This document shows, piece by piece, positions 7,342 through 15,327 of a stretch of DNA of 32,187 nt. Location: positions 1-32,187 of the forward strand of contig CACPBQ010000019.1 of assembly GCA_902632125.1 (NCBI GenBank), read 5' to 3'. Every line of letters begins with the position of its first letter. The first letter of the stretch is position 1. The notes beneath the pieces were generated by a model that worked only from the letters and a program-made list of their open reading frames with translations, had not been told where the DNA came from and searched no databases. The DNA comes from Paracoccaceae bacterium. Its GTDB lineage: Bacteria > Pseudomonadota > Alphaproteobacteria > Rhodobacterales > Rhodobacteraceae. The position numbers and the translations under genes were made by a program.

Positions 7342-7620
7342 CTAGTTTTTAGGCACTATATTTTTTACAAAATCTAATACCTTACCTTCGTAAGAGCTCA
7401 GTTTATCTATCTCTTCTAGTATATCCTTTAAATCTGATATTATAGTTTTCGTATCTTCAGTATTTGAGCTATTTTTACCGTTATAAACGCCAATAAGGTC
7501 CGCAAGCTTTGCTTGGAACCTTTCAACACACTTTTTAAAGTCATCACTTTCGCGTATCGTCGGAGACTTTAGGCTATCGTTTACGGCTTCTAGATTTCTA
7601 ATTAAAGCCTCGATATCCAT
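7342..7620 (-). CDS. Small helical protein in the flgN position
   Basis: Helical cytoplasmic protein of 92 residues, beginning MDIEALIRNLEAVNDSLKSP and ending FVKNIVPKN, six bases downstream of flgM. In many flagellar loci flgN, the export chaperone for FlgK and FlgL, follows flgM directly. The helical character and position fit, but FlgN is usually about 140 residues and I see no clear signature. A divergent, shortened FlgN is the leading guess; an unrelated small protein is possible. It is last in the minus-strand flgP-flgT-flgA-flgM series. Confidence 0.5.
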   Translation of the reverse strand: MDIEALIRNLEAVNDSLKSPTIRESDDFKKCVERFQAKLADLIGVYNGKNSSNTEDTKTIISDLKDILEEIDKLSSYEGKVLDFVKNIVPKN

Positions 7621-7626
7621 TAAATG

Positions 7627-7932
7627 TTATCCTTCGCCTTCCTTAATACTTTCGAATAGCTTATTTGTTATAGCATTTAAATCAATAGGGTATCGACCTT
7701 CCGAGACTTTCTGTCTTATTTCAGTTACAACCTCGATATTTACCGGAGGTTCGCTCGATAAGGACTTCACTTTTTCGCTAACAGATAAGTCCACGCTTAC
7801 AGATTGTGCTGAAGCGGTGGCTTTTTCGGCCATTGAAGAGTGCGATTGATCTACTTGCGATACACGCGACTTTCTTTGGTCGTGAACAGTGCTAGTCCCA
7901 GCGTTTGGGCTATTTCTTACTGTATCAACCAT
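7627..7932 (-). CDS. flgM: Anti-sigma-28 factor FlgM
   Basis: Cytoplasmic inhibitor of FliA that is exported through the finished hook, releasing sigma-28 for late genes. It has 101 residues, the normal size. The N-terminal half is Ser/Thr/Gln-rich and disordered, as expected for an export substrate. The C-terminal half carries the FlgM signature: SVDLSVSEKVKSLSSE, then VVTEIRQKVSEGRYPIDLNA and KLFESI, the FliA-binding helices. AAGGAG precedes the ATG. It lies after flgA and may also be read from a local sigma-28-like site, which would give the usual FliA-FlgM feedback. The cognate FliA is at 14571. Confidence 0.93.
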   Translation of the reverse strand: MVDTVRNSPNAGTSTVHDQRKSRVSQVDQSHSSMAEKATASAQSVSVDLSVSEKVKSLSSEPPVNIEVVTEIRQKVSEGRYPIDLNAITNKLFESIKEGEG

Positions 7933-7954
7933 TATGAAACTCCTTTCGCAAGTA

Positions 7955-7981
7955 TATACGACATATAATTGTTACATGTTA
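7955..7981 (-). promoter_or_regulatory. Possible sigma-28 promoter for flgM
   Basis: The minus strand reads TAAC, 15 bases, then GTCGTATA. This is weak against TAAA-N15-GCCGATAA, but it has the same GTCGT as the site before fliD at the same spacing. The start would be near 7948, sixteen bases from the flgM ATG. It partly overlaps the 3' end of flgA. Confidence 0.3.
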
Positions 7982-8691
7982 GTTATTGGGGCAACTTTTT
8001 TTTTGCCCGTGATTATTACTTTAAAAATTTTATCCGATTTTATATTCTTTACAGGGATCATATCACCAACTTGGCCATTTTCCAAGGCTATTGCAGAGGT
8101 AGTGATAGTAATGGTGTTATTTGAGGCGATAACTAAAACATTGTCATTTTTGTCAACAGAATAAACGGTATCAAGATGCCTAGCTTTAAGGATTGTTCCG
8201 GTAGCTATATTACTTTTCGCTTTTCTTCCCAGGACTTCATAAATATCTGTGTACGCTCCATGAATTTGGCGTTCCGCACGGGTCTCAAATCTAACATATT
8301 CTTGAGAGATCACTTGGCCTTTAGATATATTCTTTTTTATAACTGCGACCTTTAACCTGTCGAAATCCTCTGTTCCTTTTTGAAAAGTTACTGTAGTTTG
8401 TTGGCTTATTGAGCGAATAAAAGTTTCCCAATTTTCGTGACTACAGCGCACTAGAACTGTACTCCAATCGTTTTCATACCTTTGACGGAAATCCAACGGA
8501 ACAGAACACGGAAAAAAACTTCTTTTATCAGAAATTACTAAACTAAGTTTCAAGCCTTGCTGCGTGAAATATTCAGCTGCTTGTTCTTTAATATCCTGCC
8601 CACTCAGGCGATCTGCCGCCAAAGTTGTAGACAAGACCAATAAATTTAGCACGACAAGTAAACTTAAATTTTTTATCCAAGCTAAAGTCAT
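7972..8691 (-). CDS. flgA: P-ring assembly chaperone FlgA
   Basis: Periplasmic chaperone that helps FlgI polymerise into the P ring around the rod. It has 239 residues with a signal peptide (about 1-25, ending TTLAAD). The N-terminal part is variable and holds two cysteines (PCSV, VRCS). The SAF/FlgA domain begins near residue 113 with VAVIKKNISKGQVISQEYV, followed by LGRKAKSNIATGTIL, and ends with GQVGDMIPVKNIKSDKIF. The start codon overlaps the flgT stop (ATGA), so translation is coupled. FlgI is encoded at 23885. Confidence 0.93.
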   Translation of the reverse strand: MTLAWIKNLSLLVVLNLLVLSTTLAADRLSGQDIKEQAAEYFTQQGLKLSLVISDKRSFFPCSVPLDFRQRYENDWSTVLVRCSHENWETFIRSISQQTTVTFQKGTEDFDRLKVAVIKKNISKGQVISQEYVRFETRAERQIHGAYTDIYEVLGRKAKSNIATGTILKARHLDTVYSVDKNDNVLVIASNNTITITTSAIALENGQVGDMIPVKNIKSDKIFKVIITGKKKVAPITNM

Positions 8692-9803
8692 GACCCAACC
8701 ACTAATTCTACAATCTTTCCATCAATACTCACTAAACTTTCTTGTTGAGAAACAATCTCGACTTGAGTCTCGTAATCCTGAATTTCAACAATTTTCAAAT
8801 AAGTTTTCTTTGCGTTATCTGACTTAATAACAAACATATCGGACTGTCTAATGCCATCTAAGCGGCCAAAATCAATAAACGGCATGCCCGCTTTTGAGAA
8901 AACCCGAGGCGAAATATCGACACAATTTAGTGATATAATCTGTCTTAGAATACGATCTCTTAATAAGTTTGAAAAATGTTGTTTAATTTTTTGCCAATTA
9001 CCTCGATTAGTTCCCAGAAATGAACTATTTAAAAATTTCTGATGAATAACGTAAGGTTGAGTGAATTCTAATTCAGATATAACCTCATCTTTTCTCGAAA
9101 TGTTGGTTTTAATTTTAGCCAAGAGTATAATATTTTTTTCAAATAAATTGTTTCTATTATCCCGCTCAAAATGGATATGAGTATTCATCTTATATATATT
9201 TTCGATTGCAGGAGGAAACTCTTTTTGATCAAATAAACTATAAGAGCTCGCGTCAAATTTTTTTGACCCTTCTTTTGATGCAATCTTAAGTTTTGGATTG
9301 AATGAATGATTTTCTAACTCATTTAAAATCCAATTTTTTGATATATAAGCCCAAGCGGGAAAATCGTTGTTGTTTCCTTTTATTTTTAGAGAAAATTTAA
9401 TACTTTCCACGCTAGCTTTTTTACATGTTTGTTTCTTAGGGCTAATTTGATCCCGCCCAAGCAAGGCCTCCACAGTGACACGGTATTGTTTATCTTTAAT
9501 GGACTCTTCAACAACACTATATTGTAGGACTTTGACAGCCGAACGGGTTTGGATTTGGTCCAAAAGAACTTTCCCATTTTCAACGATTGAAAAGCTATTG
9601 AGGTCTTGATCAGACTCTAAAACTATCTTTTGCAGAGCGTTCTCGATAGCGCGGGCGCGAAAAATATCTTTATTAACAGCAGAAGTAATAAGAGCATAAC
9701 CTGAAGAGGTAATCGTTTCTGTAGCAGTTAAAACTGTGGGTAGTAAGAAAAAACTGATAGCTCCTACCAAATAAGTGGCGAATGTCCTTAGATTTTTTTT
9801 CAT
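8688..9803 (-). CDS. flgT: Flagellar H-ring protein FlgT
   Basis: Periplasmic protein that in Vibrio forms the H ring on the outer side of the LP ring and helps hold MotX/MotY and PomAB. It has 371 residues, about the length of Vibrio FlgT, with a signal peptide (about 1-27, LLPTVLTATE). The FlgT N-terminal domain shows ITSSGYALITSAVNKDIFRA followed by RAIENALQKIV. The middle domain is Asn/Lys-rich and less recognisable. The C-terminal domain has GRLDGIRQSDMFVI and VEIQDYETQVEIVSQQESL. It follows flgP by ten bases with a weak ribosome-binding site. Its presence fits a sodium-type polar motor. Confidence 0.88.
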   Translation of the reverse strand: MKKNLRTFATYLVGAISFFLLPTVLTATETITSSGYALITSAVNKDIFRARAIENALQKIVLESDQDLNSFSIVENGKVLLDQIQTRSAVKVLQYSVVEESIKDKQYRVTVEALLGRDQISPKKQTCKKASVESIKFSLKIKGNNNDFPAWAYISKNWILNELENHSFNPKLKIASKEGSKKFDASSYSLFDQKEFPPAIENIYKMNTHIHFERDNRNNLFEKNIILLAKIKTNISRKDEVISELEFTQPYVIHQKFLNSSFLGTNRGNWQKIKQHFSNLLRDRILRQIISLNCVDISPRVFSKAGMPFIDFGRLDGIRQSDMFVIKSDNAKKTYLKIVEIQDYETQVEIVSQQESLVSIDGKIVELVVGS

Positions 9804-9813
9804 AAGACCAAAA

Positions 9814-10356
9814 CTAAAGTAGTCCGTTGCGATATGCTCTAATTAATCGATCTACGTGAGCTTGACTTACCGCCAACTCAACTTGGTAAGTATCGCTCCC
9901 AGTCGGTTCAATTTTAACGGTTCTGGCGCCTATTACTGTTCCACGTAAAGCCGCTCCGAGTTTGTCTGAAGTAAGCACAGCTTCGCCAATTGTTGTTTCG
10001 CCTTGAATGTAAATACCATGAAGCTGCTCAGTTAGGTTGCGATAAGCATCTAATTTTGCCGCTCTTATAGCCATTAGTCTTCTCTGATTGAGACTTTTAG
10101 AGGGTTGAATGGCTATTGATGAAAAACCAATGGCCGTCACACTTGGAACATAGTACTTGGAGGTTTCCGCGGCCCTACGCTCATTCAAAAGGGCACTAGA
10201 GCTTTCCAATGAGTGTTTACTATCTAAATGGGCAGCTGGAGTTGCATCATTTACTGTTAATGGGTTCAAAAATTGACCACTAGGCGCACAGGCCACGATC
10301 CCCATTGTTCCTATAATTAACGAACTGTAAAAGGTAAATTTTTTTCTAACTGACAT
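9814..10356 (-). CDS. flgP: Flagellar outer-membrane lipoprotein FlgP (LPP20 family)
   Basis: Outer-membrane lipoprotein of 180 residues needed in Vibrio and Campylobacter for a stable polar flagellum, forming or supporting discs and rings outside the LP ring. The signal ends in GIVAC, with the acylated Cys near residue 23. The LPP20/FlgP part shows LMAIRAAKLDAYRNLTEQLH, then GETTIGEAVL, RGTVIGARTVKIEPTG and YQVELAVSQAHV. The open frame continues to 10404, but that ATG is part of a sigma-54 promoter; the ATG at 10356 follows AGGA and starts a normal lipoprotein signal. First gene of the flgP-flgT-flgA-flgM unit. A separate flgO is not seen here. Confidence 0.88.
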   Translation of the reverse strand: MSVRKKFTFYSSLIIGTMGIVACAPSGQFLNPLTVNDATPAAHLDSKHSLESSSALLNERRAAETSKYYVPSVTAIGFSSIAIQPSKSLNQRRLMAIRAAKLDAYRNLTEQLHGIYIQGETTIGEAVLTSDKLGAALRGTVIGARTVKIEPTGSDTYQVELAVSQAHVDRLIRAYRNGLL

Positions 10357-10387
10357 GTCAAAATCCTGTTTAGTATTACGGTCTATG

Positions 10388-10403
10388 AGCAAATATTGTG
10401 CCA
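10388..10403 (-). promoter_or_regulatory. Sigma-54 promoter for flgP-flgT-flgA
   Basis: The minus strand reads TGGCACAATATTTGCT, a near-perfect -24/-12 match. The start would be near 10378, 22 bases before the flgP ATG at 10356. It overlaps the extended open frame of flgP and rules out its upstream ATG. Confidence 0.8.
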
Positions 10404-10450
10404 TATTAAAACTTCTATAATCTGTGGCCTGACCAATTTCGCGGATTGTA

Positions 10451-10480
10451 AAATATTAAGATACTCTAAAACATTAAGAT
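10451..10480 (+). repeat. Direct repeat upstream of the flhA promoter
   Basis: AAATATTAAGAT at 10451-10462 and AAACATTAAGAT at 10469-10480 differ at one base and start 18 bases apart. They sit just upstream of the flhA sigma-54 site, between the two divergent promoters, where an activator could bind. AT-rich chance repetition cannot be excluded. Confidence 0.35.
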
Positions 10481-10488
10481 TTAAAGCC

Positions 10489-10504
10489 TGGCACAAATCA
10501 TGCT
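10489..10504 (+). promoter_or_regulatory. Sigma-54 promoter for flhA-flhF-flhG-fliA
   Basis: TGGCACAAATCATGCT has a perfect -24 box and GC at -12 (ATGCT). The start would be near 10515, about 95 bases before the flhA ATG. The rest of the gap between flgP and flhA (10405-10608) holds only this site, the direct repeat and AT-rich sequence. Confidence 0.7.
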
Positions 10505-10608
10505 GATATATTGTTGGCAATTTTAATAAAGAGTATTTGTCAAAAAAAATACAATAAAAACAATATGTTAAATTTCAAAAATTTGACATTTTAGACTTGG
10601 AAGGCGAA

Positions 10609-12705
10609 ATGGAAAAAACAAATACACTGAAGTTTAAAGGCTTTACTCCCAATTTGGTAAATTCATTTCTGCCCTTTGGTATTATTGCACTCGTTGCTAT
10701 GCTTGTGCTGCCACTACCTGTTGCTTTACTAGATACTTTTTTTGTTTTAAATATCACTCTTTCACTTCTTATTTTGATGGTTGCCTTACATACCCAACGA
10801 CCATTGGATTTTTCATCTTTTCCCAACTTGTTATTGATTGCCACTGTTTTAAGGCTTGGGTTAAACGTTGCTTCAACTCGGATTGTTTTAAAAGACGGTC
10901 ACACAGGGCCAGATGCTGCCGGTAAAGTCATTGAAGCTTTTGGCGAATTTATCGTGTCGGGAAACTACGCAGTTGGTATATTTGTTTTTACAATTTTAGT
11001 TATAATTAACCTCGTGGTGATCACAAAAGGTGCTGGTCGCGTCTCAGAGGTTTCTGCAAGATTTACTTTGGATGCTCTGCCAGGAAAGCAAATGGCAATT
11101 GATGCAGACCTTAATGCAGGAATATTGACGCCAGAAGAGGCTAAAGAGCGCAGGGCAGAGGTGGCGAAAGAAGCCGATTTTTACGGTTCTATGGACGGTG
11201 CTTCCAAGTTCGTTAAAGGTGATGCAATAGCGGGTATACTAATTCTCGTAGTTAATGTTGTTGGTGGGCTTATTATTGGGCTGCTTCAGCATAATCTTGC
11301 TATAGGTCAGGCGGCTGAGGCTTACATATTATTGGCAATAGGTGACGGTCTCGTCGCCCAAATTCCATCTTTATTACTTTCTATTGCCACTGCCATTATT
11401 GTGACGCGGGTATCCTCTGCGCATAACATGTCCGAGCACATTTCAAGACAAGTGAATTTGTCCGCTGCCTGGCTACCTACTTCTCTAGTGGTCTTAGCAC
11501 TCGGGCTAGTACCTGGAATGCCTAACAAACTTTTCATCTTTTTTGCGGCATTAGCTGCAGGTTTAGCTTTTTTGTCAAAGCGAAAAGAATTAAAAATGCC
11601 AGAATCTGAGGAAGAGGCTGATGAAGAGGATGAAGAAAACGCAAATGATTTTGACGTGAAAGCTGTTAAAGACGATGCTAAGATTTCTTTAAACATTGGT
11701 TTTGGCTTAGTCAGCTTGGTATCTCAATCAGATGAAAATAGTTTAGTTCCGAGCATAACTAAATTAAGAAAGGAAACATCGAAGAGGTTAGGCTTTGTAA
11801 TTCCTGGCATAAGAATAAGAGATGACATTGATCTTGAGCCATCACAATATCAAATCAAAATTGGAGAAAAAATTGTAGCCGATGATACTGTTTACTATGA
11901 TAAAATCTTAGCCATTCCTGGAGATGACGTACAACTTGATTTGAATGGTATAAAAGTGAAAGAGCCTGCTTTTGGAGTGGATGCAATTTGGATTGAGCCA
12001 GAATTGGATAAAGACGCTCAATCAAAGGGTTATGTAACTATAGATCCGACATCAGTTTTGATAACGCATGTGGGTCAAATTTTAATGAATAGTGCTGGTG
12101 AATTGCTTGGACAGGATGAAGTTCAGGCTTTATTAGATGAATTGGAAACTTCTCAACCTAATTTAGTTCAGACAGTTATACCAAAAATTATACCGCTACA
12201 TCAGTTAACTAAGATACTGCAGAATTTACTGAAAGAAGCGGTTCCTATTTCTGACTTACATGTGGTGATTAGTGAACTATCAGCAATCAATGTCCAGAAA
12301 ATGTCTAATGATGATATTTCTGAAGCTATTAGGCCAAAATTGGTGCCACTGCTTATTCAACGGCTAACTAAATTCAAAGAAACATTACCACTACTTACAT
12401 TAGCCCCAGAACTAGAACAATTAATTTTAACTTCAGTTAGGCAAAATCCAGACGAGAAAATGCTTTTACTGGATGGTACGCTCGCAAAAAATATTTTATC
12501 AAATATAAATGAAGCGTCTGAGGCATTGAGTAAGGAAAATAAAGCTGTATTTTTGATTGTAGCTCCGCAAATAAGAAGACATGTTGCAAATTTTGTTCGA
12601 TCACAGCTTTCATCTATAAATGTTCTTAGCTTTACTGAACTACCTGAGAATCGTAGTGTTGAAATTGCCTATACAATTGGCGGAGATGCCGAAGCAGGTG
12701 AATAG
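10609..12705 (+). CDS. flhA: Flagellar export gate protein FlhA
   Basis: Inner-membrane component of the flagellar type III secretion gate. A TTG at 10597 is also in frame, but the ATG at 10609 follows GGAAGG, giving 698 residues, the family's usual size. The N-terminal half holds about eight membrane segments and the FHIPEP signature (LDALPGKQMAIDADLNAGIL), with LRLGLNVASTRIVL before it. An acidic linker (SEEEADEEDEENANDFD, about residues 329-345) precedes the cytoplasmic domain, which contains LVSQSDENSLVPSITKLRKE and GFVIPGIRIRDD and forms the nonameric ring that receives substrates. First gene of the flhA-flhF-flhG-fliA series. Confidence 0.97.
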   Translation: MEKTNTLKFKGFTPNLVNSFLPFGIIALVAMLVLPLPVALLDTFFVLNITLSLLILMVALHTQRPLDFSSFPNLLLIATVLRLGLNVASTRIVLKDGHTGPDAAGKVIEAFGEFIVSGNYAVGIFVFTILVIINLVVITKGAGRVSEVSARFTLDALPGKQMAIDADLNAGILTPEEAKERRAEVAKEADFYGSMDGASKFVKGDAIAGILILVVNVVGGLIIGLLQHNLAIGQAAEAYILLAIGDGLVAQIPSLLLSIATAIIVTRVSSAHNMSEHISRQVNLSAAWLPTSLVVLALGLVPGMPNKLFIFFAALAAGLAFLSKRKELKMPESEEEADEEDEENANDFDVKAVKDDAKISLNIGFGLVSLVSQSDENSLVPSITKLRKETSKRLGFVIPGIRIRDDIDLEPSQYQIKIGEKIVADDTVYYDKILAIPGDDVQLDLNGIKVKEPAFGVDAIWIEPELDKDAQSKGYVTIDPTSVLITHVGQILMNSAGELLGQDEVQALLDELETSQPNLVQTVIPKIIPLHQLTKILQNLLKEAVPISDLHVVISELSAINVQKMSNDDISEAIRPKLVPLLIQRLTKFKETLPLLTLAPELEQLILTSVRQNPDEKMLLLDGTLAKNILSNINEASEALSKENKAVFLIVAPQIRRHVANFVRSQLSSINVLSFTELPENRSVEIAYTIGGDAEAGE

Positions 12706-12726
12706 CTCACAAAAGGAGGTCAATAA

Positions 12727-13788
12727 ATGGTAGAAATTACGGTAAAAGCTGCTGATAGCGCTTCCGCCATGGAAGAAGTTGAAAAGCGGCTTGGGGCCGA
12801 TGCAATGATCGTGTCTACCAACCGTGTAGATGGACAAATCGAAATTGTCGCAACAAATGATGACCCCTCTAAATATCAAAAGTCTCCAGAACCTTTGGTC
12901 CTTGATAAGAATTATAGAATTCAAGGATTTTCGGACGTACTTAACTCTAAGCTATCTGATGAAGATAAACCACTGAAAAATGAGGGCAATGAAAACAACA
13001 ATGATATTACGAAAACTGCAGAAAATATAAAGTTGGAGATCGATAAACTTGTTGAGCTCTCAAATCCTGTGAATGCCGTAAAGCATGAAGCAATTGGTGT
13101 TGGTGAACTATTCAAAATGTCGGGAATAAAAGCGTCTCTGTTAGAGAAATTTGAATATTTAGATGGTAATCCTTCAATAGAAGAAGTATCAAAAATGCTG
13201 GCGAAATCATTCATTTGTGGAAAATGTGATCATTTTGAAAATTCTTCTATATATTTAATTTTCGGAAATGCAGGTGCAGGTAAGACGTTATTTTCTAAAA
13301 AATTAAAAACTTTGTTCGAAGCCCAAATCGACCCAAAATCATGCACTATTTTCGGAGAACAAAATATTAAAAAATCTCTGACAGATATTAAAAATTGGCT
13401 TACAAAAAACAAATCTAAAATCGACGAGAAGAAGAAAGTTAGTATTATTGAGTTTTCAAATTCAGAAAATATTGATGATTTTTTGTTCAAATTATCCAAG
13501 ATAGATAGGAGTTTAAAAGTTAGTATTTTAAATCTTATGCCGGTCGGAACCAGCTATGAATACTTAATAAAAAATATGCCGCAAAGGCGGCTTGAAAATG
13601 AATATCTCGCTCTTACAAAACTTGATTTATGCGATTTATCGATCCTAGAAATCGCTGCATTTGTTGAACTTGGTCATAAATGTATGTTTTTTTCTGGAGT
13701 GCCGTCTCCAGAAGAGGGACTATATTTTTCTAAAGTTGGACAAACTGTAGATCATATTGTCCAAACAATTAAAAGTAGAATGGGTTAA
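12727..13788 (+). CDS. flhF: Polar flagellar placement protein FlhF, degenerate GTPase
   Basis: SRP-type GTPase homologue that marks the pole where a flagellum is built. It has 353 residues, shorter than the usual 400-500. The N-terminal domain shows ASAMEEVEKRLGADAMIVS, typical of FlhF. A variable linker follows. The G domain has a P loop GNAGAGKT (180-187) and a G4 motif TKLD (297-300), followed by FSGVPSPEEGLYF. The G3 motif DTAG is not there: the matching strand reads IIEFSNSEN. Nucleotide hydrolysis may therefore be weak or absent. A strong AAGGAGGT (12713-12720) precedes the ATG. flhG follows by three bases. Confidence 0.9.
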   Translation: MVEITVKAADSASAMEEVEKRLGADAMIVSTNRVDGQIEIVATNDDPSKYQKSPEPLVLDKNYRIQGFSDVLNSKLSDEDKPLKNEGNENNNDITKTAENIKLEIDKLVELSNPVNAVKHEAIGVGELFKMSGIKASLLEKFEYLDGNPSIEEVSKMLAKSFICGKCDHFENSSIYLIFGNAGAGKTLFSKKLKTLFEAQIDPKSCTIFGEQNIKKSLTDIKNWLTKNKSKIDEKKKVSIIEFSNSENIDDFLFKLSKIDRSLKVSILNLMPVGTSYEYLIKNMPQRRLENEYLALTKLDLCDLSILEIAAFVELGHKCMFFSGVPSPEEGLYFSKVGQTVDHIVQTIKSRMG

Positions 13789-13791
13789 GCT

Positions 13792-14574
13792 ATGGTGCGG
13801 TCTATTGCTATAGCGAGCGGTAAAGGCGGAGTAGGTAAAACTTCTTTAGCAGTAAACTGTGCCGTTAAATTAAATGCCGATGGCTATAATGTTGGTTTAT
13901 TGGACGCTGATTTTGGCATGGCAAATTCGCATATTCTGCTTAATCAAAAAATTGAGAATTCTGTAAATGATATTCTCGAAAAGAATTTGAATATTGAAAA
14001 AGTAATCCATGAGACGTCTGCCGGTTTGAAGTTAATCCCTGGGGGTTCTGGGGTTTTAGAATTACTAAATTTAAACAGTAAGAAACGATGGGAAATTATT
14101 AGGTCGTTGGATGTTTTAAAAAATGATCTAGACATTTTGGTCGTTGATACGCCTGCTGGAGCATCAGATGCGAGTATAGAGTTTTCCGCAGCCTGTGACG
14201 CCGTGGTAATAGTTTTAGTTCCTGAGCCAACGAGTTTTATGGATGCCTATTCGTTCATAAAAGCACTTTTTTTGGAAAAAAAAATTGATACCGTATCAAT
14301 AGTAGTGAATTTAGCAAAAAATGAAAAAGCTGCTAAGAAAAGCTATGATAGTTTCAAAAAAATTGTTACGAAATTTCTAAGCGTTGATATGAAGTTTTTA
14401 GGCTGGCTACCAGAAAGTAAAGCCATAGCTGGCTCGATAGTTGCAAGAAAACCTGCGGTACTGCAGAAATCTTTGGAACCAATTTTGCAAAAGAATTTCG
14501 CCGAGATTGCAAATAACTTGGTAAAAGTAGATGCAGTTAAGTCTAGTGGAGTTAAATTTTTTAGCAATAAATGA
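13792..14574 (+). CDS. flhG: Flagellar number regulator FlhG (FleN/MinD-like ATPase)
   Basis: ParA/MinD-family ATPase that limits flagellar number, in other species by stimulating FlhF GTPase and restraining FleQ/FlrA. It has 260 residues. The deviant Walker A KGGVGKT lies at residues 10-16; LLDADFGMANSHILL and LVVDTPAGASDASIEF supply the switch motifs. The C-terminal segment is Lys-rich and may include the membrane-targeting helix. The protein starts directly with the Walker A strand, so the N-terminal extension with the DQAxxLR motif that activates FlhF elsewhere is absent, and I see no better upstream start. Tightly packed between flhF and fliA, whose start overlaps its stop. Confidence 0.93.
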   Translation: MVRSIAIASGKGGVGKTSLAVNCAVKLNADGYNVGLLDADFGMANSHILLNQKIENSVNDILEKNLNIEKVIHETSAGLKLIPGGSGVLELLNLNSKKRWEIIRSLDVLKNDLDILVVDTPAGASDASIEFSAACDAVVIVLVPEPTSFMDAYSFIKALFLEKKIDTVSIVVNLAKNEKAAKKSYDSFKKIVTKFLSVDMKFLGWLPESKAIAGSIVARKPAVLQKSLEPILQKNFAEIANNLVKVDAVKSSGVKFFSNK

Positions 14575-15293
14575 TGTCAAATATGATGCATGGATATAAT
14601 CATAATACTGATGACAAAGCTCAGCTTATTAATGACAATTTAGATATTGTTAAGAAAATTGCTTTTTTTTATGTCGGGCGTGTTGGTAAAGTTGTTGAAG
14701 TTGACGATCTTTTACAATTAGGCATGGTAGGTCTAATAGAAGCTGCTCACAATTATACGCCGCAGGAGGACGTCTCCTTCGTAAACTATGCCCGTTTGCG
14801 GGTAAAGGGTGCTATTGTAGACTACTTAAGAAAGTCATCAAATCTGTGCCGTGGGACAATTAGACGTAAGCAAGATTACGAACGAGCCAAGAGAAAGTTG
14901 GAAAAAGAACTTTTTAGGCAACCGGAAACTCAGGAGATTGCTAAAGAACTGAATGTTGAAGTAAATGATCTTTTATCCTGGCAACACGATTTTGCTGCTA
15001 GCCAACATCAAAGTTTAGAAGAAGCATCTGACGCCTACGGTGATTTTCTTTTTGCAACAGATAAGTCTGTTGAGGAAAAAATCTTCAACGGTGAATTGAA
15101 AGATATTTTAAGAACAAAGTTAGAAGATCTAAATGAACAACAATTAATGGTTTTACAATTATATTATGTTGAAGAGCTAAATGTTTATGAAATTGGAGAA
15201 ATTTTATCTGTTTCGACGGGTCGAGTTTCACAAATTAAATCTGCTGCGATTAAGAAACTAAAATCCCTTATAGAAAGCGAAGTAAATGCGTGA
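14571..15293 (+). CDS. fliA: RNA polymerase sigma-28 factor FliA
   Basis: Sigma factor for late flagellar genes such as flagellin. It has 240 residues, the family size. Region 2 shows VEVDDLLQLGMVGLIEAAHN and FVNYARLRVKGAIVDYLRK; region 3 has RKLEKELFRQPETQEIAKEL; region 4 has LNVYEIGEILSVSTGRVSQI, the -35-binding helix-turn-helix. The first ATG overlaps the flhG stop (ATGA); ATGs at 14574, 14583 and 14586 are alternatives. FlgM at 7627 is its presumed anti-sigma factor. Its own transcription probably comes from the flhA sigma-54 promoter. Confidence 0.96.
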   Translation: MMSNMMHGYNHNTDDKAQLINDNLDIVKKIAFFYVGRVGKVVEVDDLLQLGMVGLIEAAHNYTPQEDVSFVNYARLRVKGAIVDYLRKSSNLCRGTIRRKQDYERAKRKLEKELFRQPETQEIAKELNVEVNDLLSWQHDFAASQHQSLEEASDAYGDFLFATDKSVEEKIFNGELKDILRTKLEDLNEQQLMVLQLYYVEELNVYEIGEILSVSTGRVSQIKSAAIKKLKSLIESEVNA

Positions 15294-15327
15294 TGCATCG
15301 GGCTCAGGCTCTAGAATTGGAGGCCAG

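Noticed and set aside
15286-15327. Upstream ATG for the gene behind fliA
   Set aside because: It overlaps the fliA end and lacks a clear ribosome-binding site, while ATG 15328 has GGAGG. The Gly/Ser-rich extension looks like read-through of non-coding sequence. Not fully excluded.
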